A stretch of DNA of 64,000 nucleotides from Nemophila menziesii (GCA_029959085.1 JARWIR010000003.1:25373505-25437504); one strand, 5' to 3'. Positions 12,296 to 23,507 are shown, numbered from the stretch's first letter. Numbers and translations: made by a program. Notes: generated by a model not told the origin, from the letters alone.

Positions 12296-14348
12296 TCAAG
12301 GTCTATTTGGTAAACTTGTCCTAGGAAGGATAGTATTTGCTAGTTCTTCATTCAGCTTCACAGGCAAAGGTGGCATTTGCCTCATTATTTCTGGCATATC
12401 ATTAAAACTGAAACAAAAAACAAAAACATGAAACATTATAAACAATACACACACAATGTTTATGTGTTATATATTCATTCTCTCGACTTACTCATTTAAA
12501 ATTGAGAGGATACTGTTCCTAGCTTGGCATAGCAGAGGAATATTCTCATGCATCTACATAAGAAATTTGTCAGCGTTTATTAAAATTATTTATCAATTAT
12601 TAAGAAAGATAAAATTTACCTTATAAGAAGCAAAGTTAGCAGATATTTGATCCAAGGCATGAGCACTTTGTTCAAGAAGCTGACCTGTTGCACCACCAAT
12701 AGCTACACATAATACCAAACCCATAAATATTTATTACGTTTTTACAAATTTTGCAATAAAATTTAATTTTTTATTTAAAAAATGAAATTAACCTTGAAAA
12801 GAGACTCCATCATCATTATCCATGGACATCATAGGTTGTGCGTAAGGTGGACCGTTGGATCGATTGATAATTTGATTAGATTTTGGAAATGAATCAGTAA
12901 CTTTTTCCTGAAACAAAATTACAAGTAATGATTCGAATTTCTAAAATATTGTTTTTAACAAACATTAAAAGATTGAAATTACCTTCTTGTCTTTACTTTT
13001 ACGTGAAGAATTGTGATCTTCTTTTCTCCTTTTTCCAATTTCTTTTTTCTGCAAAAAAAAAAAAAAAAAACCAGATTAATCAAGTCTTTTACACTTATAT
13101 GTGTAAATGTAAGATCCACAATATTTCAGCCACTTAGTGAGTGTTGAGTAAAGAAGATAAAGGAACATAAAAAATAAGGAAAATAATTAAACATTATCTC
13201 TTTATTAAAATTGTAGAAGACTAAAGTACATAAAACTTGTAGATATTTTTACTATTTAACACCACCTAACAAAGCTATTTATTCACTAAATCTGAAGCAT
13301 ACTTATAACATATATACCCAGCTTATTACAAACACACAAACAAACAAACAAACAAAAACTGAAATACAAGAATTCCATATCTGTCTGAACTTGAAATGCA
13401 ATGAATGAATGAATCAAAGCATGCTCAGCCTCTAATCTCCAAAAGAAACAACCAACTAGGTGCGATTCCCTGCATTTAAAAGCAATAAATTTCTACCATT
13501 TCCTAATATCTTCTTTTGTTATTCCCCTATATTTAATTTCTAACTCTTTTAAATCAAATCAAATTACATATACACAATGTTCATGTTCATGGAAAGTAGG
13601 TAATTATTAATGGTATGGATTAAAAAACTTACACTCATCCATCTACAGCGTAATGCCACATCACGAACTGTCTTATCTTGCAACCTAATCGCGATTTTAG
13701 CATATCGAACCATGTTGGTTTCTGAGGCATATCTGCAAACAGTTCATCACCATTTTATATTTAATTTTGAACTCCATATATATCATCACAAGTATTTAGA
13801 GCTGGATTGATAGATCTAAAGATCCATTAACCCCTATAACACGATATGGTCTCTTAAAACAAAATAAGTAATAAAAAAGAGAATTCTGCATATCCAATTT
13901 ATATCTATAATATAAAAAGCACAGTAATTAAGTCCAATTAAAAACTCAAATCTCATCAATTCTCACAACTAGAACTCTAATTAACCAAAGATTAACAAAA
14001 TTACGAATACATTATATACATAAACACAACTTTAAAAATCAATACAGATTCATTTAAATTAACTGAATAAAACACTCACTCGGCGAGTAAATCCTCCAAG
14101 AGTGACTGCTCATCAGCTGTCCATTCGACGGAGAGTCCTGGATTGTGCCGGAGCGCCGCCTGTGTAGGCCCTACCACCGAATTATCTGGAACTGAGATGC
14201 CGTTACTGTTCCCGCCATTCACACTATTGTTGTTACCATTATGCCCATTACTGTTACCATTATTACCATTACTATTAGGATTACGATTATTACTGTTGTT
14301 ATTATTGCTATTTCCACCGCCACCTGAAGGGTGAGCACTCGCCGCCAT
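12296..14348 (-). CDS. DUF3755 family protein with Myb/SANT-like domain, 7 exons, 268 aa
   Basis: Seven exons on the minus strand join in frame: 14348-14080, 13732-13633, 13048-12983, 12907-12793, 12702-12620, 12553-12492 and 12407-12296. All six introns are GT-AG, the summed length is 807 bp, and the stop is TGA at 12298-12296. The start is ATG at 14348; the open frame extends upstream only through a TTG. Domains: a Gly/Asn-rich low-complexity N-terminus (about residues 8-60), a SANT/Myb-like helix region starting SVEWTADEQSLLEDLLAE and running to the RCRWMS motif, a basic Lys/Arg stretch (likely nuclear localisation), and a conserved C-terminus with NDMPEIMRQMPPLPVK. This layout matches the plant DUF3755 family, whose Arabidopsis members are small, uncharacterised nuclear Myb-like proteins. 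A role in transcription or chromatin is inferred from the family. It is the clearest intact multi-exon host gene in the window. Confidence 0.9.
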
Positions 14349-15050
14349 CAAATCAAGATTCACCAAAATAAATCAACGAGCAAAGAAAGGGCAGGTTTTT
14401 TTTCAAATTATACAAGACTTTAAAAGGTCGGGTGGATAATTTGCGTAAATAATTAAGAAATTGGAAAGGTAAAGCTTTTGGGCTTTTGGGGGAATTGTAA
14501 ATGAAAATATCTATAGAATAGAGGCGTGTTGAAGCATAGTTTGTGCTGGAAATATTGTAAGCAACTTGACGTATATAAGGAGAATCTTTTACAAGATTTT
14601 ATTATTTTAGGGTAATTTATTTCAATAAAATCGTAAAAGAAATAGTGTTTCTCAAAAAAGTTTGAAATAATTGAAGGTAATATAGATTTCAGACTAATTT
14701 TAATCGTATATGTAGACAAATTGTATGCTACTCAATATATTTAAAATAATTTAAGGTACCCAACTATCTCATTTGGAGATATACCAATATTAACAAAATA
14801 TGATGAACAGATGTATGTTATTCAGATAAATTTGAAGTAATACAAGATATAGATCAAATGAATATTAATCACTATTTAGAAGAATTTGACTTCCAGGTAT
14901 GAATCAAACCAATACTAACGAAAATAAAAGAAGAAATCACAATTGGATGGTAAATTCGATGGTTAGGACAATTGAGTGGGCATAAAACAGGGTAACATAA
15001 AGACGTCAAACTTATTAGAACTTCTTTCCACCTATAACAAGCAAAAAACA
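14349..15050. other. Upstream region of the DUF3755 gene
   Basis: This holds the presumed 5' UTR and promoter of the minus-strand gene. I see no convincing TATA box or transposon end. The open frame 14143-14334 on the plus strand is the shadow of the Asn/Gly-rich exon, not a gene. Confidence 0.4.
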
Positions 15051-15310
15051 TATGGAGACTTCTTTTATTGTCGGTAGGAAATAATACCAAAAATCTTATA
15101 TGAAAAAGATATCCACTTTAAATTGTTGGAGAATTTTTATAGAATACAGATGGTTGGATTTTAGATATTCTACAAAATACAGATAATTAGAATTAAAATC
15201 GTTGGAGTCCAGATTATTGTTAAATTTCACATATATCAGATCGTTGAACTCTGTTTGTTTATGTAGTATGAAATTTAGAACTTCTTCATCTTCATTTCAA
15301 GTGTTGAAAA
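15051..15310. repeat. Left copy of a diverged direct duplication
   Basis: This segment resembles 16505-16775 in order and spacing: catatggagacttctttt, then gttggagt and agatcgttg motifs, then tttcaagtgttga. The two copies flank the hAT-like element at 15311-16306. No coding potential. Confidence 0.6.
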
Positions 15311-16050
15311 TAGGGATGGCAACGGATCGGATTATTGCAAAAAAATTCAAAACTATGTCCATATCCATTTAATTTATCAAAAACCAAACCCTATCGGATT
15401 TAACCATCGGACTTACTTTTCAAAACCATATCCGAATAATTCGGATTCGGTTTTTTAAATGGTATTTCGGATTTTAACCATAACCCGGCTCGCGAGGCGT
15501 CCTTCTCGCATTAGGATTCCTAACCATGCCCCGCGCTTGTGACATGCCAAACTATAACTCTCTAAATATATTGAAAATATTGAAACAAGATCACAAATAC
15601 ATGAAAAATCTCCAATATATAAAAAAATATTACATCGATCTTTAATTAGATAACGTTTTTGTTAATTCTAATACTTAAATTTTAGTTTTGAGATATGAAA
15701 ATACTTTTTTATCTATATTACTATAAAATATACAAAAGTAGATGATAATAAACGAGTTTTCGGTTATTCGGTTTTATTTTTATCTAAAATTTTAACCTAA
15801 AGGATTTAACCATCGGTTACATTTTTCAGAACCATAACCTAACGGTTTTAATTATGGTTGCATAATCGAATTTTAATCAGTTCAATTTTCATCGATTTTG
15901 ATTTTAAACCATAACCATTTCCATCCTTATCTATAGTTGGGTTGAGACTTTTGGTCTTTTGGTAATTAAAAATCAAAAAAAAAAATATAAGAAAGATGGA
16001 CTTCAAAATATAAAAATACATGGATTTTAGCCTTTAATAGGTAAAATAAA

Positions 16051-16130
<80 letters not shown>

Positions 16131-16306
16131 GGATTTTCGGTTTTTCGGGTTTTTTTAATCTAAAACCATAACCTAACGGTTTTAACCATCGGTTTCACTT
16201 TTTAAAACCAAACCCTAACGGATTTAACCACGGTTACATAATCGGTTTTTATTCGGTTCGGTACTCCGTCGGTTTCGGATTAAAATCGTAACCACTGCCA
16301 TCCCTA
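15311..16306. mobile_element. Non-autonomous hAT-like element with 8-bp target duplication
   Basis: The left terminus is tagggatggcaacgg and the right terminus, on the opposite strand, is tagggatggcagtgg. The flanks are gttgaaaa (15303-15310) and gttgagaa (16307-16314), an 8-bp duplication with one mismatch. TAGGGATGG ends with an 8-bp duplication fit plant hAT transposons. Inside are many cgg/aacgg subterminal motifs and no transposase. A second worn right end (ccatttccatcctta) lies at about 15912-15927, so the right half may be duplicated. Confidence 0.65.
16054..16126. repeat. (TA)n microsatellite, about 73 bp
   Basis: An uninterrupted TA dinucleotide array inside the hAT-like element. 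Confidence 0.95.
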
Positions 16307-16504
16307 GTTGAGAACGCTTTATACCACTAAAATGTTGTACAAAGATCTGCTATGCTATTCGAAAGATTTGAAAATAATTACGAGTTCTTATGTTTTTCCG
16401 AAAGACTTAGAAATGATTTTGAGTTCTTATGCTTTTTTTATGTGTTAGGAGATCATTGGTATGATAACTTTAGATATGACAAGTGAAAAAAATGGATTAA
16501 ACGA

Positions 16505-16775
16505 TATATGGAAGCTTCTTTTGTCTTTGGTAGAAAATAGTAAAGAAAGACTTATGAGAAGAAGATATTTACTTCAGATGGTTGAGGATAGTTGAAATTC
16601 AGATCATTGGCATGTAGATTGTTGGAGTTTAGATAGTAAATAGTTGGAGTTTAGATAGTAAATAGTTGGAGTTTAGATCGTTGGACTCTCATTGTTTTTA
16701 TTTATAATGAATGTTTGAATATTTATTATTGACCTTTTAAAAATTGAAACTTTTTGGTTTCAAGTGTTGAGAGTG
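16505..16775. repeat. Right copy of a diverged direct duplication, with 22-bp tandem repeat
   Basis: Counterpart of 15051-15310. Within it, 16621-16680 is a 22-bp unit (gttggagtttagatagtaaa plus ta) repeated 2.7 times, an expansion absent from the left copy. Confidence 0.6.
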
Positions 16776-17063
16776 TTGTATGCATCTCAAGTAGAGATAT
16801 ATTGATATACTTGATCCTCCCTTTGCTTTGGAGAAGCCAAAAACGTTATTATAGCAAAAAAATCGTGTGAACTATGGGATAGTAGTTTATGTCCTTGGTC
16901 AACCTACTATTATTTTATTTTAGTTAGTTGTAGGCGTGTCTTACTTTAGAAATATATGGATTATCTATACTCAAGGTTGTTTACGTATATGAATATCTAT
17001 CTTATCGTGGAATCCATAGTTAAAAAAATGAAATTCTCTCCCTCCCTCTCTCTGCAACACAAA

Positions 17064-17081
17064 CCCCCCCCCCCCCCCCCC
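17064..17081. repeat. Run of 18 C
   Basis: A homopolymer C run follows a CT-rich stretch in the presumed 5' UTR of LINE-C. Homopolymer length may be affected by sequencing error. Confidence 0.85.
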
Positions 17082-17296
17082 ACCACCTGAAAATCTCTAA
17101 ACCACCAAACAACCTAAAATCTCAATATTTTAGGCTATTCGAGTCATTCCATAACTGTTTTTTCATTACAAATCTTCTCTAAACACTTTACACCTAACCC
17201 TCTACTCAAATACCAGCCCTCCTTCCTTCTTTTGTTTTCCCCTTCATCCTGTCGAGCCCTTTCCCTCTTGTTTGCCTTCTTCCTGCAGAAAATCCT

Positions 17297-18400
17297 ATGG
17301 ATTTCTTTGCATCTTCCCACCCACTAGCAAAAAACAAAGAGTTAGCAATAACACCTGATAAAGATACCAACTACAGAGTCTTAAATGAACAAAAGATACT
17401 AGTTAGGTTGATGATCAAAGAAAAGAGCAATTATACATTTATCAAAAATCGTATTAACAAGTATTGGTCACTACGAAGCAAGTTGAAGTAGAAAAGATTG
17501 AAAGCAACACTTTTGCTATCAAATTCGACAATGAGGAGGATAAATATAAGGTGTGGGAGCAAAGACCTTGGATTGTCTAAAGAAAACACCTCACTATTAA
17601 TCAATATAATGCTACGAATAAGAGGGAAGTGAACAATACCACTTTATGGATTCAATTATCAGGTATACTAGTAAACCTTCTTACTGTCAACTGTCTTAGT
17701 TAACTGCTTATCTATTTCAGAAAAGTACTCTATATAGTCTTACCTGAATCGCTTGAAATTGATGAAAAATCAATTACACGGGTCCAACTCGATTAGGACC
17801 TCAAAAGGCCCTTAATTCTTGGAATTAATTTCTAAGAGAATGAAAACAAAGCAACTTGGATCAAATTTTGCTATGAAAACATAGGACAAGTTTGCTACGG
17901 ATGTGGGATCTTTGGTCATGAAGAGAAAGGATGCACAAATGTTAAAGTTATACCTCGATTAGGAGGGTGGATCAAAATCTCTACACGAGGTCCACCACAA
18001 TCATACATATTTAAAGAAATTGCAGATCCCAGGCCCCAGCAAGAAAGTAACAATTAACAAAGATAAAAAGTATTTGGGAACGGAACAGAGTTACCGAGTG
18101 ATGGAATCGGTTCCGCCTCAACTCAGTGATGGAGATAACAATCGTAGTAACGGTGTTAAAGGTACTAACGGCGTGTTTGAATTTGGTACTAAGCAAGGTA
18201 GTGGTAATGGAAAGAGCAGTGAGAGAGCAAAAAACAAAAACAACTCTTATGATAAGGACGATGAAGGTGGAGGTGTATGAATTTTGTCTACTTCTGAGAT
18301 GAGAAGGAAGGCCTTAAAGGACCGACTCTTTATGGAAAAAGAAATACGTCTTACCAAAGTTGCCCAAGAAATGGCAGAAAAGTTTTAAAAAAAGTCCGAC
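17297..18400 (+). pseudogene. LINE-C ORF1, 5' part (DUF4283 and zinc knuckle)
   Basis: A CT-rich leader from about 17050 precedes ATG 17297. The open frame to 17491 and its broken continuation give a DUF4283-type nucleic-acid-binding domain, with RPWIV near 17570 and LWIQLSG near 17645. A zinc knuckle CYGCGIFGHEEKGC (CX2CX4HX4C) follows at 17893-17934. A low-complexity Ser/Asn/Lys region runs to 18280 and on. Stops near 17491, 17580 and 17700 show decay. ORF1 would coat LINE RNA. GypA inserts at 18400 and the tail resumes after 28146. Confidence 0.8.
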
Positions 18401-19946
18401 TGATGTCTCCTCATTTGTGATAGATTTATATTAGGATGAGACGTCATTTTTAGTGATTTAGAAGTCATAATAGTCGATTTTCTTGAGAAATAGTGCATTT
18501 TCCTATTTTGAGTCTTGATTTAGTAAAATAATATTTTTAGAGCATATTGGGTTTAATTGTTTATTTAGTATGTAGCTTTAAAGATAATTATGGAGATTAA
18601 TTAGAGTCCAAGTCAAAGACTACAACATATGGAAAGAGATTAGCATGGTAATTGGAGATAAGGAAACAAAAGCTAAAAATATGGAAAAGGAAAAGCTGCC
18701 TAAATCTGAATTTTTGCAGCAACGCCTAAAGAAGTGGCGATAACTCCAACAAGGAAGCCGATTTTGGTAAAATCCTTTTATAGGGACGTAGATAATTCGC
18801 TGAGGATTCTTTTTGTATATTATAGAGCAAAAACCGACCAATAAGGAAGAAGATATGCTCAAAACAGTTCAGCAGAATTTATCTTTATTTCCATACGAAT
18901 TTGAGTTGGGCTTGGAGTCCACTACCTTACCTCTCCCTCAAGAAAACGAATTAGGTCTTCTAAATACCTATAAATACACCCTTATATCACTTGTAAAAGT
19001 ACCCTAGCAATCCTTGCCTCATAGTAATTAGTTCTTAAGGTTATATTCTTCCAGTTTATTGTAGCGAGCAAGATGATGTCTTTTGTAATTTCTTTTAGTT
19101 TATTTCCATCAGGTATGAACTAAACTCCCCATAGCTTGGGTTTTGCATCATGTATAATCTATGAATTCTAATTCTTCTACCTAAGTTTCTTTGGGAATTA
19201 CATGTTTTAAATTGATATTAGCTGCTTACTCTTATATTTGTTTATGTTTTTTGATTTAATGACTGTTTCCCTTGCTAGAGCACGAGTATAGGATTACCTT
19301 AATAGTAGTTAGATGATCACCTTAGATGAGTGTCTAATTATTGAAACAACACATAACGTCTAGTGTCTGATATTAGTCCTGACAAAACTGATTCTAACTA
19401 GATAGTCATTAGGGTATAATTTAATCACCATATCACCAATGAATGAATTGTTTGCTTAGGGCCTTAGTAGCGTTTGATAACCCTATTTGAAACAGTTTCT
19501 TGGTTGTGCCGTAGCCCCCTTAGTCGATCTCCAGGTCTAAGGTATGGAAATTTAGAATCCTGAATAAGTATACAAGAGCTAATATTCTCCCTTATGAACT
19601 AGATCTAATAGAAAGAATTAGAAGGATTAGTGCATACTAGCAAAACCTAAGCTATACTTCTCATCTCATATTCTTCGTAATTTATTTTATTGTCTTTATT
19701 TTCTTAGTTTTAAGTAGTAATTTCGAATTTCTCTCTCTTTAATTTATTGTCTTTAATTATTTACTTTTACTCGTTATTTCTACACACGTGATTAACACAC
19801 TTAAGTCCCTGAGAACGAACTCAACTTACTAACTAAAACTTGCATACGTCATGTAATACTTGCAGTACTGTGCCTGTCTAGGGTGAGAGTGCGTAGTTTT
19901 CTTGACCTTTATTTGTATTAATTTTATCACACCCTAGGCGACACCA
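18401..19946 (+). repeat. GypA 5' LTR, 1546 bp
   Basis: Starts TGATGTCTCC, ends GACACCA. The first 12 bases form an inverted repeat with GATGAGACGTCA about 40 bp in. A TATAAATA box lies at 18969-18976. The LTR is 93 bp longer than its 3' partner, which has a deletion near 27029. Confidence 0.93.
18969..18976 (+). promoter_or_regulatory. TATA box of GypA 5' LTR
   Basis: TATAAATA in the context cctataaatacaccc, conserved at 5354, 27170, 40000 and 48318 in the other LTR copies. Likely positions the genomic transcript start. Confidence 0.65.
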
Positions 19947-19952
19947 AGTTTT

Positions 19953-19970
19953 TGGCGCCGCTGCCGGGGA
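19953..19970 (+). other. GypA primer binding site (tRNA-Asp type)
   Basis: TGGCGCCGCTGCCGGGGA, six bases after the LTR, complements the 3' end of plant tRNA-Asp(GUC) except for one position. The same class of primer site is known from Athila and other plant Gypsy elements. Confidence 0.85.
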
Positions 19971-20090
19971 CTTGTGTCTCGTTAGCGTGTGGGTTATCTA
20001 TTTCGAGTTGTAGTTTTTAATTAGTTTTTATTTTTCAGTTTTTAGTTTTTATTTTTCCGGATTTACGCTTGTGGTTTGCTTTTGTCTTTT

Positions 20091-21503
20091 TCAGGTTTCA
20101 CAGTGTTTAATTCTTGGCCTCCTTTATCGGAGCCTGAGAGAAGCTTTAGACCTTACAACAAACGAGTTCATGAGGAAAGAGCCTTAAGAAGAGCAATGAC
20201 AGCCCAACTAAATCCACCACTTGGAGTCCCACCGGTAGGACCCCAATTAGTTCCACCCGGTGGACCACAGCAAGATCCACCTGAGATACAACAACATGAT
20301 CCACCTGGTATACAAGGATAACAACAACATCCGTTAGGAGGAGGTAATGGGCAGAATAATGTTAATCAACAGAATCAAGTACAACAAGACCTCCCTGGTC
20401 TTCATGTACTGTTTCATGTTCAACCAATCAGTTACCGTCCTCCATAGATCCAGAATATCAAATTTAGGCCCGATCCGGGTATGCTTAGTCAATTTCAAAG
20501 TTTTGGACTCTACAGTGGTACAACAATTCAAGATCCCGTAAGATCGATTCAGAAGTTCATGCAGATTTGTGATGCCTATTTTACTCCTGGCATTACACGC
20601 GAGCAACTGTATTGTCATATGTTTTCGTTCTTCTTGACCGGTAGAGCTAGCGATTGGCTAGAAAGACAACCACATGGAACAATTAATTCTTGGGCAGAAC
20701 TTCAAGCCGCGTTCTTTAACCGTTTTTATCCGAAGAGCATGAGACTCAAAGATCAAACCGAGCTTGCAAGATTTTGTCAAGAAGATGGAGAAACAGTAGG
20801 AGAATCATGGACAGGGTTTCAACATAAATTAGCTAGATGTCCGCTCCATGGTTATACCCCTGCTCTACAACTTGTTATATTCTATGAAGGTCTTAATGAT
20901 AAAGGTAGAGAGAAGGTGGATAACATTGGAAAGGGTAATTTCGTGTCCATGAATCATAATGAAGCTTCTGAGGTTTTAGAAAATATTATGGAACAAGAAA
21001 GAAGTTGGCCTTCAACGCGAGCTTCTGTAGAAAAGACCCGAGGAACGCTTCGTTTAGATGCAGAAACTGCGAACTCGTCTCAAATATCCGCATTAGAGAA
21101 TCAAATCAAAGAGCTGAAGTTAGAGATGCAAAAGAATTTAGCCGCAGCGAACGTAGTACAAGAAGCACAAGGTTGTCAACAATGTGGGGTTAACAATCAT
21201 ACATGGGAAGAGTGCAAATCAAATCCACAATCTGTGTACTTCATATCCAACCGAGGAGGTTATCAATGGGGTAACCGAAACCATCCAGGTATGCAGTATT
21301 CAAATCCACAAGGGGCCGCTAATCCTGGTCATTATCAACCACGCCCCCAGAACAACTCTTTCCAACCGAGAGGTCAGTATCAAAATCAAAATCAAAATAG
21401 ACCTGCTCCACCTCAACAACCTGTTCAAGATGCCTATACCGATACTTTAGATCAGAAAGCTTTACCTCAGTATCCTCAAGAAGGATCTATGGATAATCAA
21501 TAG
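20091..21503 (+). pseudogene. GypA gag
   Basis: Gag polyprotein, broken by stops at 20319-20321 and near 20444. The retrotransposon Gag domain (PF03732-like) spans roughly 20560-20960: FFLTGRASDWLERQPHG, FFNRFYPKS and the ALQLVIFYEGL stretch. A CCHC zinc knuckle CQQCGVNNHTWEEC lies near 21174-21215, followed by a Gln/Asn/Pro-rich tail. Gag would form the virus-like particle that packages element RNA. The frame upstream of the first ATG (near 20196) also looks coding and has no AUG; a splice-acceptor-like tctttttcag precedes it. A TAG at 21501-21503 separates gag from the protease frame, which is in the same phase. Confidence 0.85.
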
Positions 21504-22991
21504 ATAATACAAGTCTTGAACCGTTTGACCACGAATATGAACGCTCAGGAAGAGAAAGTCCGAGGTCAAGATGCCGCACTTCAGATTTTAGGTAGTCAAG
21601 TAGAACAGTTAAACAAGGTTCTAACGAATTTAATGGAACAGAAAGAAGGGAAGGCTATCGAAGGAGGTGAAAACAATGTTGGGTTCGAAGCTTGTAAGGC
21701 TATTTGCCTTGAAATTGAAGAAAAAGGAGAGGAAGTACCGCATGCTGCCGTTAGTGCCGTGGAAGTTCCGAGTACCGAAGAAGAACCAACCAAGTCTAGC
21801 CCCGTGGAATCTGATCGTTCTGAGGTTTATGTGGAGGACGATCAAGAAAAAGCCGTGTTTATACAACTTCTGAAGAAGATGCAAGAGGAAATACGATCGG
21901 TTATGGACTATCAAGCTGATCTGGCTAGAGAGAAAGAGAAAGAAGCCTCAGAGGAGGAATCAAAAATCGAAGATGAAGTTGCACCTACTGTGCAAGAAGA
22001 GATAGAAGAAGAAAAGGTGGAATCACCACCTATTGTTCAACCAGTGTCATCAACTATTCCTGATACAAATCCTAAGGATGACACGGTACTCAAGACATTT
22101 GTAGAGGCGTATAAACCTGAAAATATCAACGCCCAAATGCTTGATATTGCAAAGAAAGGACTTACACCGCAACAAGTTTTTACGCAAGTTATTCCTGAGA
22201 AAGAAGCGAGTGTAGGGATCCCGAAAGAGAACCTGAGAGTCTCAAGAAGAAGTGAACGAGAGCTACCAACAAAGATTAATGATCCAGGAAGTTTTAACCT
22301 TCCTATTCAAATAAATGGTATGCTCAAAGTGAAAGCTATGTATGATGTGGGTTCTGGTGTGAATCTTATGCCTAAGGCCGTGTACGAAAGACTTGGACTT
22401 CAGAAATCAGAGAAAACTCCAGTGAAGTTGCAGTTCGCTGACAACTCATTTAAAAGGACATGGGGAACAGTGGAGGACGTCTTAGTCCGTGTAGGTAGTA
22501 TCGCCATCCCTACTGACTTTGTTATTCTTGAGTTTGATGCAGATAAGCAGGTTCCAATCATACTTGGACGGCCTTTCATGGCCACAGGTCAAAGTGTCAT
22601 CAACTTCCAAGAAGGGACCATCACCCTTCATGCAAAGAATGTATCCGAGACCTTCTATGTCTTGGGTAAGAAACCAAGGAAGTTAGATCCCACCGTTCCT
22701 GTCATCCATAGCCTTTCACATCACAAAGTCCCTCCAGAGAAGATCCACTTAAAGCCTGTGGATACTGAGCCAAACATTGAGTTTGGGGTTGGCCATGAAG
22801 TCCTATGGAAAGCTCACAAACGCGAGAATAGGCCACGTAGTTTCAAAGACTCGTGGATGGGACCATTCATTGTCACTAAGGTTGTTTCAGCCAAGGTGAT
22901 AGAAATTCGACCCAAAACTGGGATCAAGCGTAGATTAGTTGACGTTCATAGCCTAACTCGTTGTTGGGGAGGCTATATTCGCAAATCTTGA
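21504..22991 (+). CDS. GypA protease fused to integrase GPF/Y tail
   Basis: A Glu-rich linker leads to a retropepsin-type aspartic protease: KAMYDVGSGVNLMPKAVYE near 22335 (catalytic Asp in DVG, where related Gypsy elements have DLGA) and VPIILGRPFMATG near 22550. About 70 residues later the frame continues into FGVGHEVLW, WMGPFIVTKVV and RRLVDVHSLTRCW. This is the C-terminal GPF/Y module of a Metaviridae integrase. The RT, RNase H, HHCC and DDE domains that should lie between are missing with no stop in between. GypB has the identical join. The frame has no convincing own ATG (TTG at 21516; first ATG near 21537) and is in phase with gag, so it was probably the end of a Gag-Pro polyprotein. 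Confidence 0.85.
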   Translation: MIQVLNRLTTNMNAQEEKVRGQDAALQILGSQVEQLNKVLTNLMEQKEGKAIEGGENNVGFEACKAICLEIEEKGEEVPHAAVSAVEVPSTEEEPTKSSPVESDRSEVYVEDDQEKAVFIQLLKKMQEEIRSVMDYQADLAREKEKEASEEESKIEDEVAPTVQEEIEEEKVESPPIVQPVSSTIPDTNPKDDTVLKTFVEAYKPENINAQMLDIAKKGLTPQQVFTQVIPEKEASVGIPKENLRVSRRSERELPTKINDPGSFNLPIQINGMLKVKAMYDVGSGVNLMPKAVYERLGLQKSEKTPVKLQFADNSFKRTWGTVEDVLVRVGSIAIPTDFVILEFDADKQVPIILGRPFMATGQSVINFQEGTITLHAKNVSETFYVLGKKPRKLDPTVPVIHSLSHHKVPPEKIHLKPVDTEPNIEFGVGHEVLWKAHKRENRPRSFKDSWMGPFIVTKVVSAKVIEIRPKTGIKRRLVDVHSLTRCWGGYIRKS

Positions 22992-23199
22992 TAGAGGTAA
23001 CGCGTCTAACTTTGAAAGACGTTAAATAAAAGTGTCGTACGGGAGACACCCCGCAATTTTTTATGTCATTTAAGTTTTTAGTTTTTGTTTAGTTTAGTTG
23101 TTTTTAGCTGATAATGCATATTTGAGAAAGGTATTAGTGTTTTTGATGCTTAGGTATTGGAGAAATCGAGTTAGGGAAGGCGAACAAAATTTTTCGGAA

Positions 23200-23480
23200 A
23201 AACTGAAGCAGGGGTGCGGTATACCGGACCTCAGCCGCGGTATACCGCAGGTGAAGAAAACCTGTACCACGGGTAGCAGCCACGTGTTTTAGGCCGAGAC
23301 AAGAAAAAAATCAAGCTGATGGGTCCGGTACACCGGACCCTATACCGCAAGCCCAAAACCCGTGCCATGGGGTGCTACCACAAGTATTTTGCCGAAGCAA
23401 AAAATTTTCGAGCTACAGAAGTTGCGGTACACCCATGCGGTGTACCCCTATACCGCACCCATGCACCGCGCCGCGCCGCT
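23200..23480 (+). repeat. GypA GC-rich tandem repeat block
   Basis: About three imperfect units of roughly 85-110 bp. Each carries a ggtataccgc/ggtacaccgg palindromic motif, then an aaacc(c/t)gtaccacggg-type motif, then a short A-rich spacer. It is a GC island in AT-rich DNA. GypB has about four units at the equivalent position (44165-44525). Tandem repeats between pol and the 3' end are common in Tat-like Gypsy elements. Confidence 0.75.
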
Positions 23481-23507
23481 GGAGAGAGAAAGTTGCGAAT
23501 TGGAGCT

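Noticed and set aside
13610..13810. Plus-strand open frame of 66 codons
   Set aside because: Overlaps exon 2 of the DUF3755 gene in antisense and has no signature.
14143..14334. Leu/Pro-rich open frame on the plus strand
   Set aside because: Antisense shadow of the Asn/Gly-rich first exon of the DUF3755 gene.
17064..17081. C18 run as a regulatory G-quadruplex-like element
   Set aside because: Single homopolymer in a dead LINE leader, prone to sequencing error; no separate G-tracts.
23200..23480. Repeat array as a possible CRISPR
   Set aside because: Units are long, imperfect and contiguous, without uniform repeats and unique spacers, in a plant retrotransposon.
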